Source of the DNA: an uncultured Bacilli bacterium
GTDB taxonomy: Bacteria; Bacillota_I; Bacilli_A; RF39; UBA660
Reading direction: 5' to 3'
Length of the DNA stretch: 10,693 nucleotides
Assembly: GCA_944363685.1 (NCBI GenBank)
Contig: CALVUV010000033.1
Span: 1-10,693, forward strand
Shown here: in pieces, positions 1 to 5,545 of the stretch
How positions within the stretch are numbered: the first letter of the stretch is position 1
How the letters are laid out: each line of letters starts with the position of its first letter
Notes under the pieces: generated by a model
The model's database searches: none
Told to the model about the DNA's origin: nothing
Seen by the model: the letters and a program-made list of their open reading frames with translations, nothing else
Made by a program: the position numbers and the translations under genes

Positions 1-21
1 CGCTCCATGGTCGTTACTCAT
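1..21 (-). CDS. Possible N-terminus of an intron-encoded protein, partial
   Basis: In domain IV an open frame on the minus strand reads ATG at 21-19 and continues as MSNDHGA to the edge of the window. The same frame is open back to a TAA a few codons upstream (reading VVGLVHSSDE before the Met). Group II introns usually carry a reverse transcriptase/maturase in domain IV, so this is the likely place for it. Only seven codons are visible and no clear Shine-Dalgarno site precedes them, so neither the start nor the product can be confirmed here. Confidence 0.25.
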
Positions 22-260
22 TTCATCACTACTATGGACTAGTCCGACTACTTATATATCTTTTGAATATCTTGGGTTATCCAAGTCCTTGTATATTCAT
101 TACCTTTACTATTGGTGTTCTAAAACTTTTAGAATCAGGAATATATAAGTCCTCTCAGGTACGTATATAATAACTATGTAAAACTCGCCATGTCCTAAAG
201 ACCCCGGTAGATTTCTCATAATATCTTGTACTAACGATATTACCGATATTGCATACTGTC

Positions 261-266
261 GGAGTG
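261..266 (-). other. EBS1 (exon-binding site 1) of the group II intron
   Basis: The minus strand reads CACTCC inside the loop of a small hairpin (TGTTG and CGACA arms, with TGCA and TGCA further out). It is fully complementary to the six bases ending at 464, directly before the intron's first G. A perfect six-base match at the expected place fixes the 5' splice site and the strand. The match is seen directly; its role as EBS1 is inferred from group II intron architecture. Confidence 0.75.
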
Positions 267-477
267 ACAACATCTGCATCTACTTATTTATACTTTAACG
301 AGGCTCAATAACTTCACGCTTTCGCATTACGGCTCGAATTCTTGTTTACCTACGCTTAAACCTAGTCTCACGATTTCGGCTCCAAGGCTAACTACTGGCT
401 CTTTGCTAGAAATTACCAGGTCGGATTCCCACCGACTATATTATATACGCCGAACTGACGCACCACTCCTTGCAAGT

Positions 478-506
478 ATTATATCATTAAGATTATATAG
501 TGACAA
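478..506 (-). promoter_or_regulatory. Near-consensus promoter reading into the group II intron
   Basis: The minus strand has TTGTCA (506-501), a 17-base spacer and TATAAT (483-478). This is the best vegetative (sigma-A-type) promoter match in the window. The expected transcription start is about 471, so the transcript would carry only about eight bases (AAGGAGTG) before the intron begins at 463. That leader contains a Shine-Dalgarno-like AAGGAG. The promoter probably belonged to the gene now lying beyond the intron, outside the window, and now also drives the intron. Confidence 0.7.
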
Positions 507-525
507 AGAAATTTACTTATAAAAC

Positions 526-567
526 TATCTTTATATATTTTTAACTGTTATAATATAGCCAAAGGAG
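526..567 (+). promoter_or_regulatory. Promoter and ribosome binding site of the 575-1102 gene
   Basis: TATAAT is present at 549-554 on the plus strand, with only a weak -35 (TATCTT, 526-531) at 17-base spacing. AAAGGAG at 561-567 lies seven bases before the ATG and fixes the start at 575. The promoter is divergent from the one reading into the intron. Confidence 0.55.
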
Positions 568-574
568 AACGGTT

Positions 575-1102
575 ATGAAAAAAATAGTTATTTTAATAAT
601 AGTTGTTGCTGTGATAGTTATAGCATCTACTACTAGTATTTTACTTTTATCAAGACCTGATAAAAATGCTGAACGTATTAATTCTACACTTTATCAAAGA
701 TTTCAAGATTCTACTTATAGTTTTACGGGTAAAAGTAATAGTTTTGAATTTAAAATTGGGAGAGCCTATCTTACAGATAATGAAAATAGAATCTATTTAG
801 ATGATTTTAGACAAACAAAGGAAATAGATGGTATTGAATCTTTATATCTTCATATTTACTTTAATGATGAATTAAGTGGCACTTACCTTAATACTGATAA
901 GTTAAATAATTTAAATAATACTTTTGATAGTCTTTCTTTTTATGAAGGTAAAATCTGTCCTAATAACAATGGAGAATGTGAATATAGTCCTTTTGAGAAT
1001 GCCACTAAAGATAATTTCAAAGATGGTATTAAAGTAATAATAGAATATTGTTTAGAAAATAAAACTTGTAAAGAAGAGCCATTTAAATTAAGTTATGAAT
1101 AA
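575..1102 (+). CDS. Hypothetical membrane-anchored, cysteine-containing small protein
   Basis: This is a 175-aa protein I do not recognise. Residues 4-26 form one strongly hydrophobic segment after an MKK start, so it is either a signal anchor or an uncleaved signal peptide; no lipobox cysteine follows. The remaining 145 or so residues are polar and look extracellular. Four cysteines occur as two close pairs, C128/C135 and C159/C165, which could form two disulfides; this is an inference. The start is supported by AAAGGAG seven bases upstream. The gene stands alone. It is divergent from the intron promoter on the left and converges on the minus-strand operon on the right, with a shared terminator after its stop. 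Its codon use is AT-rich like its neighbours. It may be a surface accessory protein, but the sequence shows no enzymatic motif. Confidence 0.8.
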   Translation: MKKIVILIIVVAVIVIASTTSILLLSRPDKNAERINSTLYQRFQDSTYSFTGKSNSFEFKIGRAYLTDNENRIYLDDFRQTKEIDGIESLYLHIYFNDELSGTYLNTDKLNNLNNTFDSLSFYEGKICPNNNGECEYSPFENATKDNFKDGIKVIIEYCLENKTCKEEPFKLSYE

Positions 1103-1136
1103 AGAACTCTAGCTATAAACTAAAGTTCTTTTATTT
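1101..1136. terminator. Intrinsic terminator between converging genes
   Basis: AAAGAACT (1101-1108) pairs with AGTTCTTT (1124-1131). A short inner TAG/CTA helix lies inside the loop, and the stem is followed by TTTTATTT on the plus strand. The minus strand also has a short T-rich run after the stem, so it can serve both the 575-1102 gene and the operon ending at 1135. It is stronger in the plus direction. Confidence 0.7.
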
Positions 1137-1428
1137 ACATACCTATTAAATCAAAATTAATAGGATCTTCTTTAAGTAGTTCAATAATATTAGTATTAAA
1201 ATACTTTTCTATTCTCATCTTTATAGAATTAACATCATCATAAAATAGATTAGGTTTAGTTATTATAATATCTTTTATATTAGTAAGTCCTATTGATAAG
1301 AAGTAGTCTATTATCGATGATACCCTTTCTTCATTCAACTCTAATTCTAGTTTATCACCTTCGTCTATAAAGTTAGTAATATCTTTTATATCTTCAGTAG
1401 TTAGGTTATATTTAGTTAAATACTCCAT
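1135..1428 (-). CDS. Small helical protein with an mTERF-repeat-like motif, unknown function
   Basis: This 97-aa acidic protein is predicted to be mostly helical and has no signal peptide. Residues 43-76 contain FLSIGLTNIKDIIITKPNLF followed by a charged helix ending IEKY. The pattern of an 'x-x-S-I-G-L' helix, a second helix, an invariant-looking Pro and a third helix resembles a single mTERF-type repeat. It also matches a stretch in the preceding gene product, which has LTSIGL, NIK, a Pro and then a helix. The relation is by eye only. The start at 1428 is supported by GAGGTG about seven bases upstream. The gene overlaps the end of the 615-aa gene by 13 bases, so the two are translationally coupled. 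It is the last gene of the four-gene operon. A single repeat is too short for a nucleic-acid-binding solenoid, so it may act with its larger partner. Confidence 0.75.
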   Translation of the reverse strand: MEYLTKYNLTTEDIKDITNFIDEGDKLELELNEERVSSIIDYFLSIGLTNIKDIIITKPNLFYDDVNSIKMRIEKYFNTNIIELLKEDPINFDLIGM

Positions 1429-3263
1429 CCATATTCACCTCTTCCTTTTACCGATGTTTTAATTAAGTTAAAAGTCTTTTCATCAAGGTACATTCCTCTA
1501 GTAACTGAATATAAGAAAGCATTATCATCAGTAATACCATATTCTTTTAAAGCACTATAGCATCTTAAAACTTTTAATCTAGAGATAATCTCTTCACCTA
1601 TTTTATATTGATATGGATTGTTATCAACTCTATATTGTTCTTCTAAAGTCTTTATCTTCTCATCTGTTAAAATATCTTCAGAATATTTAATTGGATTTTC
1701 TTTTGTAATTATTTCTTCATATTCACTTGCATTAGGAATGTATTTATCATCCATTTGGTCTATAAAAAACTCTTGTTTAAAAGCATCTATTTCTTCAGGT
1801 GTTCCAAGATTATAGCCAAATTTTTGAGGACGCTTAGTTGTTAAACAACTATTTAGTAACTGTTTATCTTTTCTATATTGTGAAAAAATAAGATTATAAT
1901 AATTATCTAGGCTATTTTCTCTTTTTAACTTATAAAGTAAGGCAAAATTTTCTTCTCTCATAGTATTAACTATAGTGGGGAAAGTTATAGTATAATTATT
2001 ATTAGAATTATGTAATAAGCCTATTTCTATTAGTTTATCACATCTATCGGCAGTTTTTAGTGTAAAAGATAGAGTAGATGGTGGTAAAGTAGACATATCC
2101 CTAGTCTCAAAGAAACCATATAATTTATAAGTATTCAAGTTTTCATCTATTTTTTCTCTAGGTGTTTCTAATACTTTAATATTAGTCTTATTGGAGATAG
2201 AGACATTAAGACCAATACTAGTTAAATATTGTTCATTGGATAGCATTTCTTCATATGATATTTTGCTAGCATAAACTCGTAATCTATTGTTGTTACTACT
2301 TCCATCTTTATTTTTTGATGGAGATTTATGCCTTGCTCTTGCTTTTTTAGGTAAATTATTTACCCAGATACTAGGCATTTCAAAAAGTACTGTAAATAAC
2401 GCTTTACGCTCTTTTAAATCTTCGTATCGTTTACTAATTGTACTTACATTACTATATAAAACGATTGCTAGTAAAGCTCCTATAGAGAATTTATCTAGTA
2501 TTTTTTTACTTTCTAAATAGGTTAATATCTCTCTTGCATTACTTAAATCTATATTTCTTGATATCTCTTCTTTATTCCTATCAATATATCTTAGCATATC
2601 TTCTTTAAAATCAAAGCTTTTAAAACACTCTTTAACTTCTTCTATATCTGTCGTTGATAATATCTTTTTGTTTTGTTTTTCTATATTTTCGTTATAATCA
2701 ATTATACTACTTAATAAGTCTATTTTTACTTTAGAAGATGTATCTTTATCTTCAAAAATTATAGATAAAGTTTCAAAGTCTTCTAAATTAAGTAAAGAGT
2801 AATCATCAGGATTATTAACTTTTTCATATAAATATTCTAGATTTAAAATGTTATCTTCAATGGATGAAGATTCTTCTTTATTTTTATTAACTCTTTCTTC
2901 TTCTTTTTTAATAGTTTCTGTTAATGTGTCCTTCTTTTCTACTAGCTCTTCCAGTATTTTTTTAATCACTTCAAGCTGAGTAGTAGTTAAATCAACTGAT
3001 AAGTTAGCTTCATATTTAGCTTTTAAAACAAGTTGTATATTTTTTAAGTCTTCTTCATTAATTGAAATATATTTACTGATATCTTGATAGCTTATATCTT
3101 TTAGATTTTTTATATCCTTACTTAATGTTTCAATCATAGTTGTAAGTATATTTATATCTTCTTTTAAAGATTCAATCTTTTCATTATTATATTCAAGATT
3201 AAGATTATTGTAAGTTTTATATAAGTCATCAACTTTTGATTTAATAATTTCTGCTAGTGTCAT
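1416..3263 (-). CDS. Large coiled-coil and helical protein, unknown function
   Basis: This is a 615-aa protein I do not recognise. Roughly the first 200 residues are Lys/Glu-rich and coiled-coil-like. A short apolar stretch (FSIGALLAIVLYSNV, about 260-274) is too weak to call a membrane span. A basic, Ser/Asn-rich linker follows near 305-330 (KKARARHKSPSKNK). The C-terminal half is helical and includes an mTERF-like unit at 346-382 (LTSIGL...TNIKVLETP...). A well-defined end (ISRLKVLRCYSALKEYGI...LLYS-like) may be a conserved C-terminal module. There are no nuclease, ATPase or transferase motifs. I chose the ATG at 3263 over the one 15 bases upstream because AGGTG lies five bases before it, while the earlier ATG has no good site. 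The Shine-Dalgarno site overlaps the stop of the helix-turn-helix gene, indicating tight coupling. Confidence 0.8.
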   Translation of the reverse strand: MTLAEIIKSKVDDLYKTYNNLNLEYNNEKIESLKEDINILTTMIETLSKDIKNLKDISYQDISKYISINEEDLKNIQLVLKAKYEANLSVDLTTTQLEVIKKILEELVEKKDTLTETIKKEEERVNKNKEESSSIEDNILNLEYLYEKVNNPDDYSLLNLEDFETLSIIFEDKDTSSKVKIDLLSSIIDYNENIEKQNKKILSTTDIEEVKECFKSFDFKEDMLRYIDRNKEEISRNIDLSNAREILTYLESKKILDKFSIGALLAIVLYSNVSTISKRYEDLKERKALFTVLFEMPSIWVNNLPKKARARHKSPSKNKDGSSNNNRLRVYASKISYEEMLSNEQYLTSIGLNVSISNKTNIKVLETPREKIDENLNTYKLYGFFETRDMSTLPPSTLSFTLKTADRCDKLIEIGLLHNSNNNYTITFPTIVNTMREENFALLYKLKRENSLDNYYNLIFSQYRKDKQLLNSCLTTKRPQKFGYNLGTPEEIDAFKQEFFIDQMDDKYIPNASEYEEIITKENPIKYSEDILTDEKIKTLEEQYRVDNNPYQYKIGEEIISRLKVLRCYSALKEYGITDDNAFLYSVTRGMYLDEKTFNLIKTSVKGRGEYGWSI

Positions 3264-3267
3264 AATA

Positions 3268-3273
3268 TCACCT
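3268..3273 (-). promoter_or_regulatory. Ribosome binding site that decides the 615-aa start
   Basis: AGGTGA on the minus strand lies just before the ATG at 3263 and overlaps the TAG stop of the upstream 66-aa gene. It makes the in-frame ATG at 3278 an unlikely start. Confidence 0.6.
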
Positions 3274-3472
3274 ACCATTCCATTAATATTCGATATGTTT
3301 CTAAGTAAAAGGAGAAGTCTTTAATTCTAACTTGAAAGTTAGAGATAAACTCTCTAGAACTGATTCCTAGTGTGAAAGAAAGTTCTTCTAAACTAATATC
3401 TTTTTCTCTGATTAAGGTCATACAGTCATTTTTAATATTTAAAAATAAGTTGTCCAGTTTCTGATCTATCAT
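3272..3472 (-). CDS. Small XRE/HigA-like helix-turn-helix protein
   Basis: This 66-aa protein is almost entirely one helical domain. Residues 22-45 (REKDISLEELSFTLGISSRE) read as a helix-turn-helix of the Cro/XRE type: the helix 'SLEELSFTLGIS', a turn, then a second helix 'SREFISNFQ'. The end, KDFSFYLETYRIL, is also typical of the last helices of small XRE proteins. It probably binds DNA, or has diverged to a protein-binding role. The ATG at 3472 shares its A with the TAA stop of the 466-aa gene (TAATG), and a GGAG lies about 13 bases upstream, so its translation is probably coupled to that gene. It precedes the 615-aa gene with the next SD overlapping its stop. A small XRE protein inside an operon is often an autoregulator or an antitoxin. 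That role is inference. Confidence 0.72.
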   Translation of the reverse strand: MIDQKLDNLFLNIKNDCMTLIREKDISLEELSFTLGISSREFISNFQVRIKDFSFYLETYRILMEW

Positions 3473-4872
3473 TATTTATGTTCATCTCCTTTTACGGCTA
3501 TCATATCTTTAAATTGTTCAGTAAATTCTTGCTGTTGTTCTAAGAAAAAATCATTCTTATTTTCTATATTCTTTAATGTGTTTTCAATAAGGTAACTGTA
3601 ATTTTGAGCGATACTATTAGAATCATCATAAATATCGTTTATGTGAGCGAATGTTAATATTAAAACTTTATTATCTTTAGCTCTTATATAAGAAACGCAC
3701 ATACTAGAACTTCTATTAACATATATGTCAAATAAATTTCTTCTTGATTGTAATTTGGTATGATGTCTTCCCTTTTCATATTCTTGAAGACTTTTTCCAA
3801 ATTTTTCTACAAGAGATAAACTATGTTTTTTCTCTTCCTTACTAAATTTATTCATATCAAAGAAAGGTGTATTACTTTCATCTAATAAGAAATATATTTC
3901 ATTAGTATTTTTTTCTTCCTCTTTCTTTTCTTCTGTTAAAATTTTATCTAATGTTAATGCTTTATCATAATCTTCTTTAAGCATATTAAAGTAATCGTTT
4001 ATATCTTCTAAAATAGCATTAGGATTGTTTAGTTGTAATTCCAACTCTTGCTTTGTTTCAAGCATATCTAACATTAATACTGTCATAGAAATATCTTTAT
4101 ATTGAAATTCATCAATACCAAGTGTAGAAAGGTTTAGATTATCTTGACTTTCTTGAGCTTTAATAGCTCTTGCCATTTCTTTATTGTAGTTTATATACTT
4201 CTCATCTTTACCATTAATTAAATAATAATATTTGTTCATGATAGATTCTATATTGTTTTTTATTTTATAATATTCATCTTTTATATTATTAAGCTCTTCT
4301 TGATTTATATTTATTGGCTTTTCGTCTGTGAATAACGATTCTATTTTTTCGTGAACTTTGGGCATTTCATTATGTTTATTTTTTTCTTCTTTTTCAGTAG
4401 CACTTTTACAACTTGTATAGGCAAGATCTTTTAAAATACTTATTTTTTCTTCATCTGTAATACTTGCATTTAAGATAAAAGCTGCTTTTGCAGTAAGACT
4501 TTTTGCGTCTAATTCTTTTAGTTGTGACTCTAAATTCTTAACCTGTAGTTGATATTTTTCTATATTGTTAAGGCAATCTTTTACAATTTCATCTGTTAAT
4601 ATGTTATTTATGGCTATTTGAACTTGTTCTATTTCTAAAGCATTGTTATCATAAAAGAATCTAAGAATTTGAAAGTTAGAAGTAAGTTGAGGAAATAAAA
4701 GCAGGAACGTTTTTTGATGCTCTAATAAGTTTGAGATGTATTTCCTTATATCACTTTTTGGCATATTTAAAATATTAGCACTATTTATCATTGTGTTATA
4801 TTTATTAAGTTCTCTTTTTAGTTCCTGAGATTGTTGTTCTAATAATTGTTCATATTTTTCTTTTGGTTCCAT
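3472..4872 (-). CDS. Coiled-coil protein with a possible RelE/ParE-fold C-terminus
   Basis: This is a 466-aa cytoplasmic protein I do not recognise. Residues 1-25 and about 100-330 are rich in Lys, Glu, Gln and Leu and look like long coiled coils. A compact globular region follows at about 326-430. Within it, KFGKSLQEYEKGRHHTKLQ is followed by RRNLFDIYVNRSSSMCVSYI, then a charged turn and KVLILTFAH. This order, a helix and then three beta strands ending in a 'vLiLtfaH' strand, weakly recalls RelE/ParE/HigB toxins. The match is by pattern only and may be coincidence. The start is supported by AGGAGG six bases before the ATG. The gene is first in a four-gene operon and is followed at once by a helix-turn-helix gene, the order seen in HigBA modules. 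A strong terminator stands immediately upstream of its Shine-Dalgarno site. Confidence 0.8.
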   Translation of the reverse strand: MEPKEKYEQLLEQQSQELKRELNKYNTMINSANILNMPKSDIRKYISNLLEHQKTFLLLFPQLTSNFQILRFFYDNNALEIEQVQIAINNILTDEIVKDCLNNIEKYQLQVKNLESQLKELDAKSLTAKAAFILNASITDEEKISILKDLAYTSCKSATEKEEKNKHNEMPKVHEKIESLFTDEKPININQEELNNIKDEYYKIKNNIESIMNKYYYLINGKDEKYINYNKEMARAIKAQESQDNLNLSTLGIDEFQYKDISMTVLMLDMLETKQELELQLNNPNAILEDINDYFNMLKEDYDKALTLDKILTEEKKEEEKNTNEIYFLLDESNTPFFDMNKFSKEEKKHSLSLVEKFGKSLQEYEKGRHHTKLQSRRNLFDIYVNRSSSMCVSYIRAKDNKVLILTFAHINDIYDDSNSIAQNYSYLIENTLKNIENKNDFFLEQQQEFTEQFKDMIAVKGDEHK

Positions 4873-4895
4873 AAATATCCTCCTTTATTTTTACA

Positions 4896-4928
4896 TTAAA
4901 AAGAACAGAATATAATTATTCTGCTCTT
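4896..4928 (-). terminator. Strong terminator just upstream of the four-gene operon
   Basis: On the minus strand a 12-bp stem (arms 4928-4917 and 4912-4901, one G-U pair) with a TAAT loop is followed by TTTTTAAT. It starts at the stop codon of the 31-codon ORF and ends about 12 bases before the Shine-Dalgarno site of the 466-aa gene. There is no room for a promoter between them, so the operon must be reached by readthrough of this site or by conditional antitermination. Confidence 0.78.
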
Positions 4929-5022
4929 AAGTCATTATGAAAGAAAGTAATACTATTATTACTGATATTTTTATTAAATCTGCCACCTCCAGGTAACATA
5001 TTGTAAACGCAAGTTTTCGCAT
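4927..5022 (-). CDS. 31-aa hydrophobic peptide (possible leader peptide or small membrane protein)
   Basis: The ORF begins ATG at 5022 and ends TAA at 4927. The peptide has a basic start (MRKLAFTICY) and a hydrophobic tail (IKISVIIVLLSFIMT) that could span a membrane. A GAAGAAGG Shine-Dalgarno site lies about five bases before the ATG. A good promoter lies 26 bases upstream of the ATG, and a terminator begins exactly at the stop codon, so this is a complete transcription unit. The SD can pair into a local hairpin: AGGTAA at 5030-5025 with TTACCT at 4996-4991 brackets the start codon. It may be a leader peptide that controls the operon downstream, or a free small membrane peptide of the type I toxin kind. 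The codon order shows no run of one amino acid, which argues against classical amino-acid attenuation. Confidence 0.4.
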   Translation of the reverse strand: MRKLAFTICYLEVADLIKISVIIVLLSFIMT

Positions 5023-5047
5023 TTTTACCTTCTTCCTTTCTTATTTT

Positions 5048-5076
5048 ATAATAGCATAACACAAATTCATTTACAA
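5048..5076 (-). promoter_or_regulatory. Promoter of the 31-codon leader and probably the four-gene operon
   Basis: TTGTAA (5076-5071), a 17-base spacer and TATTAT (5053-5048) lie on the minus strand. Transcription would start near 5041, about 18 bases before the small ORF's ATG at 5022. No better promoter is seen between here and the 466-aa gene. Confidence 0.6.
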
Positions 5077-5178
5077 TATTGTTTAAATTTTATTTAAAAG
5101 AGTTTACTTTAATTTACTATTATATGACACCTTGAAATCTTTTTCTCATATTAAAGCTTGTTTTCTTTTTTATTATAG

Positions 5179-5204
5179 AAAGTTCTAGTAATTACTAGAA
5201 CTTT
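5179..5204. terminator. Palindromic terminator downstream of csaA
   Basis: A perfect 26-base palindrome (arms AAAGTTCTAGT and ACTAGAACTTT around AATT) lies three bases after the csaA stop. The T-run on the minus strand is short (TTTCTAT), and the plus strand has TTTTCTT. It marks the end of the ftsE-ftsX-hydrolase-csaA unit. Confidence 0.65.
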
Positions 5205-5206
5205 TC

Positions 5207-5533
5207 TTAAGATATTTTAGAGCCATTTTCTACTTCTTTATCAGTGTTTAATAATACAATACCTTCATTAGTTTCTGCTCCTAATATTCTAACTTCACTT
5301 GTTACTTCTGATATATGAATAGGTTTGAAATTCATTACAGCGATTACTTGTCTATTTATTAAATCTTCTGGTTTATATAAATCAGTAATTTGTGCTGATG
5401 ATTTTTTTATACCTAATGGTCCAAAATCTATTTTTAATTTATAAGCAGGATGTCTGGTACCTTTATTAACGCTTGCATCTATTACTTTTCCTACTCTTAA
5501 TTCAATTTTGTCAAAGTCTTCTAATGTTATCAT
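5207..5533 (-). CDS. csaA: CsaA-type tRNA-binding-domain protein
   Basis: The 108-aa product is a stand-alone OB-fold tRNA-binding domain of the CsaA/YgjH kind, also found at the ends of methionyl- and phenylalanyl-tRNA synthetases. CsaA is described as a dimeric cytoplasmic chaperone-like protein that binds peptides and has a tRNA-binding fold; its cellular role is not firmly settled. Visible family marks are RVGKV at 13-17, HPAYKLKIDFGPLGIKKSSA at 28-47 with QIT after it, a YKPEDLI block near 53-59, AVMNF at 65-69, and SEVRILGA at 79-86. The length matches the family (about 110 aa). The Shine-Dalgarno AAGGAG overlaps the stop of the M23 hydrolase gene, so it is the last gene of that operon and translationally linked to it. 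There is no obvious functional tie to cell division. Confidence 0.9.
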   Translation of the reverse strand: MITLEDFDKIELRVGKVIDASVNKGTRHPAYKLKIDFGPLGIKKSSAQITDLYKPEDLINRQVIAVMNFKPIHISEVTSEVRILGAETNEGIVLLNTDKEVENGSKIS

Positions 5534-5545
5534 ATTATTATCTCC

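Larger units (their letters stand above)
1..463 (-). mobile_element. Group II intron, 5' portion (domains I to start of IV), partial
   Basis: This is a self-splicing retroelement RNA on the minus strand that continues past the left edge. Read from 463 downward it begins with the canonical GTGCG. It continues with blocks typical of domain I of bacterial group II introns: a GGTGGGAATCC-type segment near 420-435, AAAGAGCC then AGTTAGCC near 383-405, and GAGCC-TAATGCGAAAGCGTGAAG near 312-335. A CCGGGGTC...GACATGGCGAG block lies at about 186-208. The first six bases upstream of the proposed splice site (GGAGTG, 469-464) are perfectly complementary to CACTCC at 266-261. That hexamer sits in the apical loop of a local hairpin, where EBS1 belongs, 197 nt into the intron. 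Two weaker EBS2 candidates exist: AAGTAT at 295-290 pairing with ATACTT at 479-474, and TGCAG at 278-274. Domains V and VI, the 3' splice site and most of any encoded reverse transcriptase lie outside the window. It looks IIB-like, but the class is not settled. Confidence 0.86.
4873..5206. other. Gap between csaA and the four-gene operon
   Basis: Most of this 334-base interval is explained by the terminator of csaA (5179-5204), the promoter at 5048-5076, the 31-codon ORF and the terminator at 4896-4928. Positions 5080-5178 are very AT-rich. They hold a lone TATAAT on the minus strand (5124-5119) without a convincing -35. Nothing else in that stretch can be supported. Confidence 0.5.

Noticed and set aside
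1..480. Possible rRNA, RNase P RNA or tmRNA at the left end
   Set aside because: The region is GC-richer and RNA-like, but the conserved blocks of those RNAs are absent. GTGCG, the domain I blocks and the EBS1/IBS1 pairing identify a group II intron instead.
1135..1428. 97-aa gene as a frameshifted tail of the 615-aa gene
   Set aside because: It has its own GAGGTG ribosome binding site and ATG, and the 615-aa frame has a plausible end; a 13-base overlap fits translational coupling.
1618..2520. Plus-strand open frames at 1618-1815 and 2287-2520
   Set aside because: They lie opposite the 615-aa gene with no ribosome binding sites; they are shadows of AT-rich coding sequence.
3264..3278. ATG at 3278 as the start of the 615-aa protein
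   Set aside because: It has no good Shine-Dalgarno site, whereas the ATG at 3263 has AGGTG five bases upstream.
5105..5147. Promoter at the lone minus-strand TATAAT (5124-5119)
   Set aside because: No acceptable -35 at 16-18 bases and no extended -10; the 5048-5076 promoter is better and closer.
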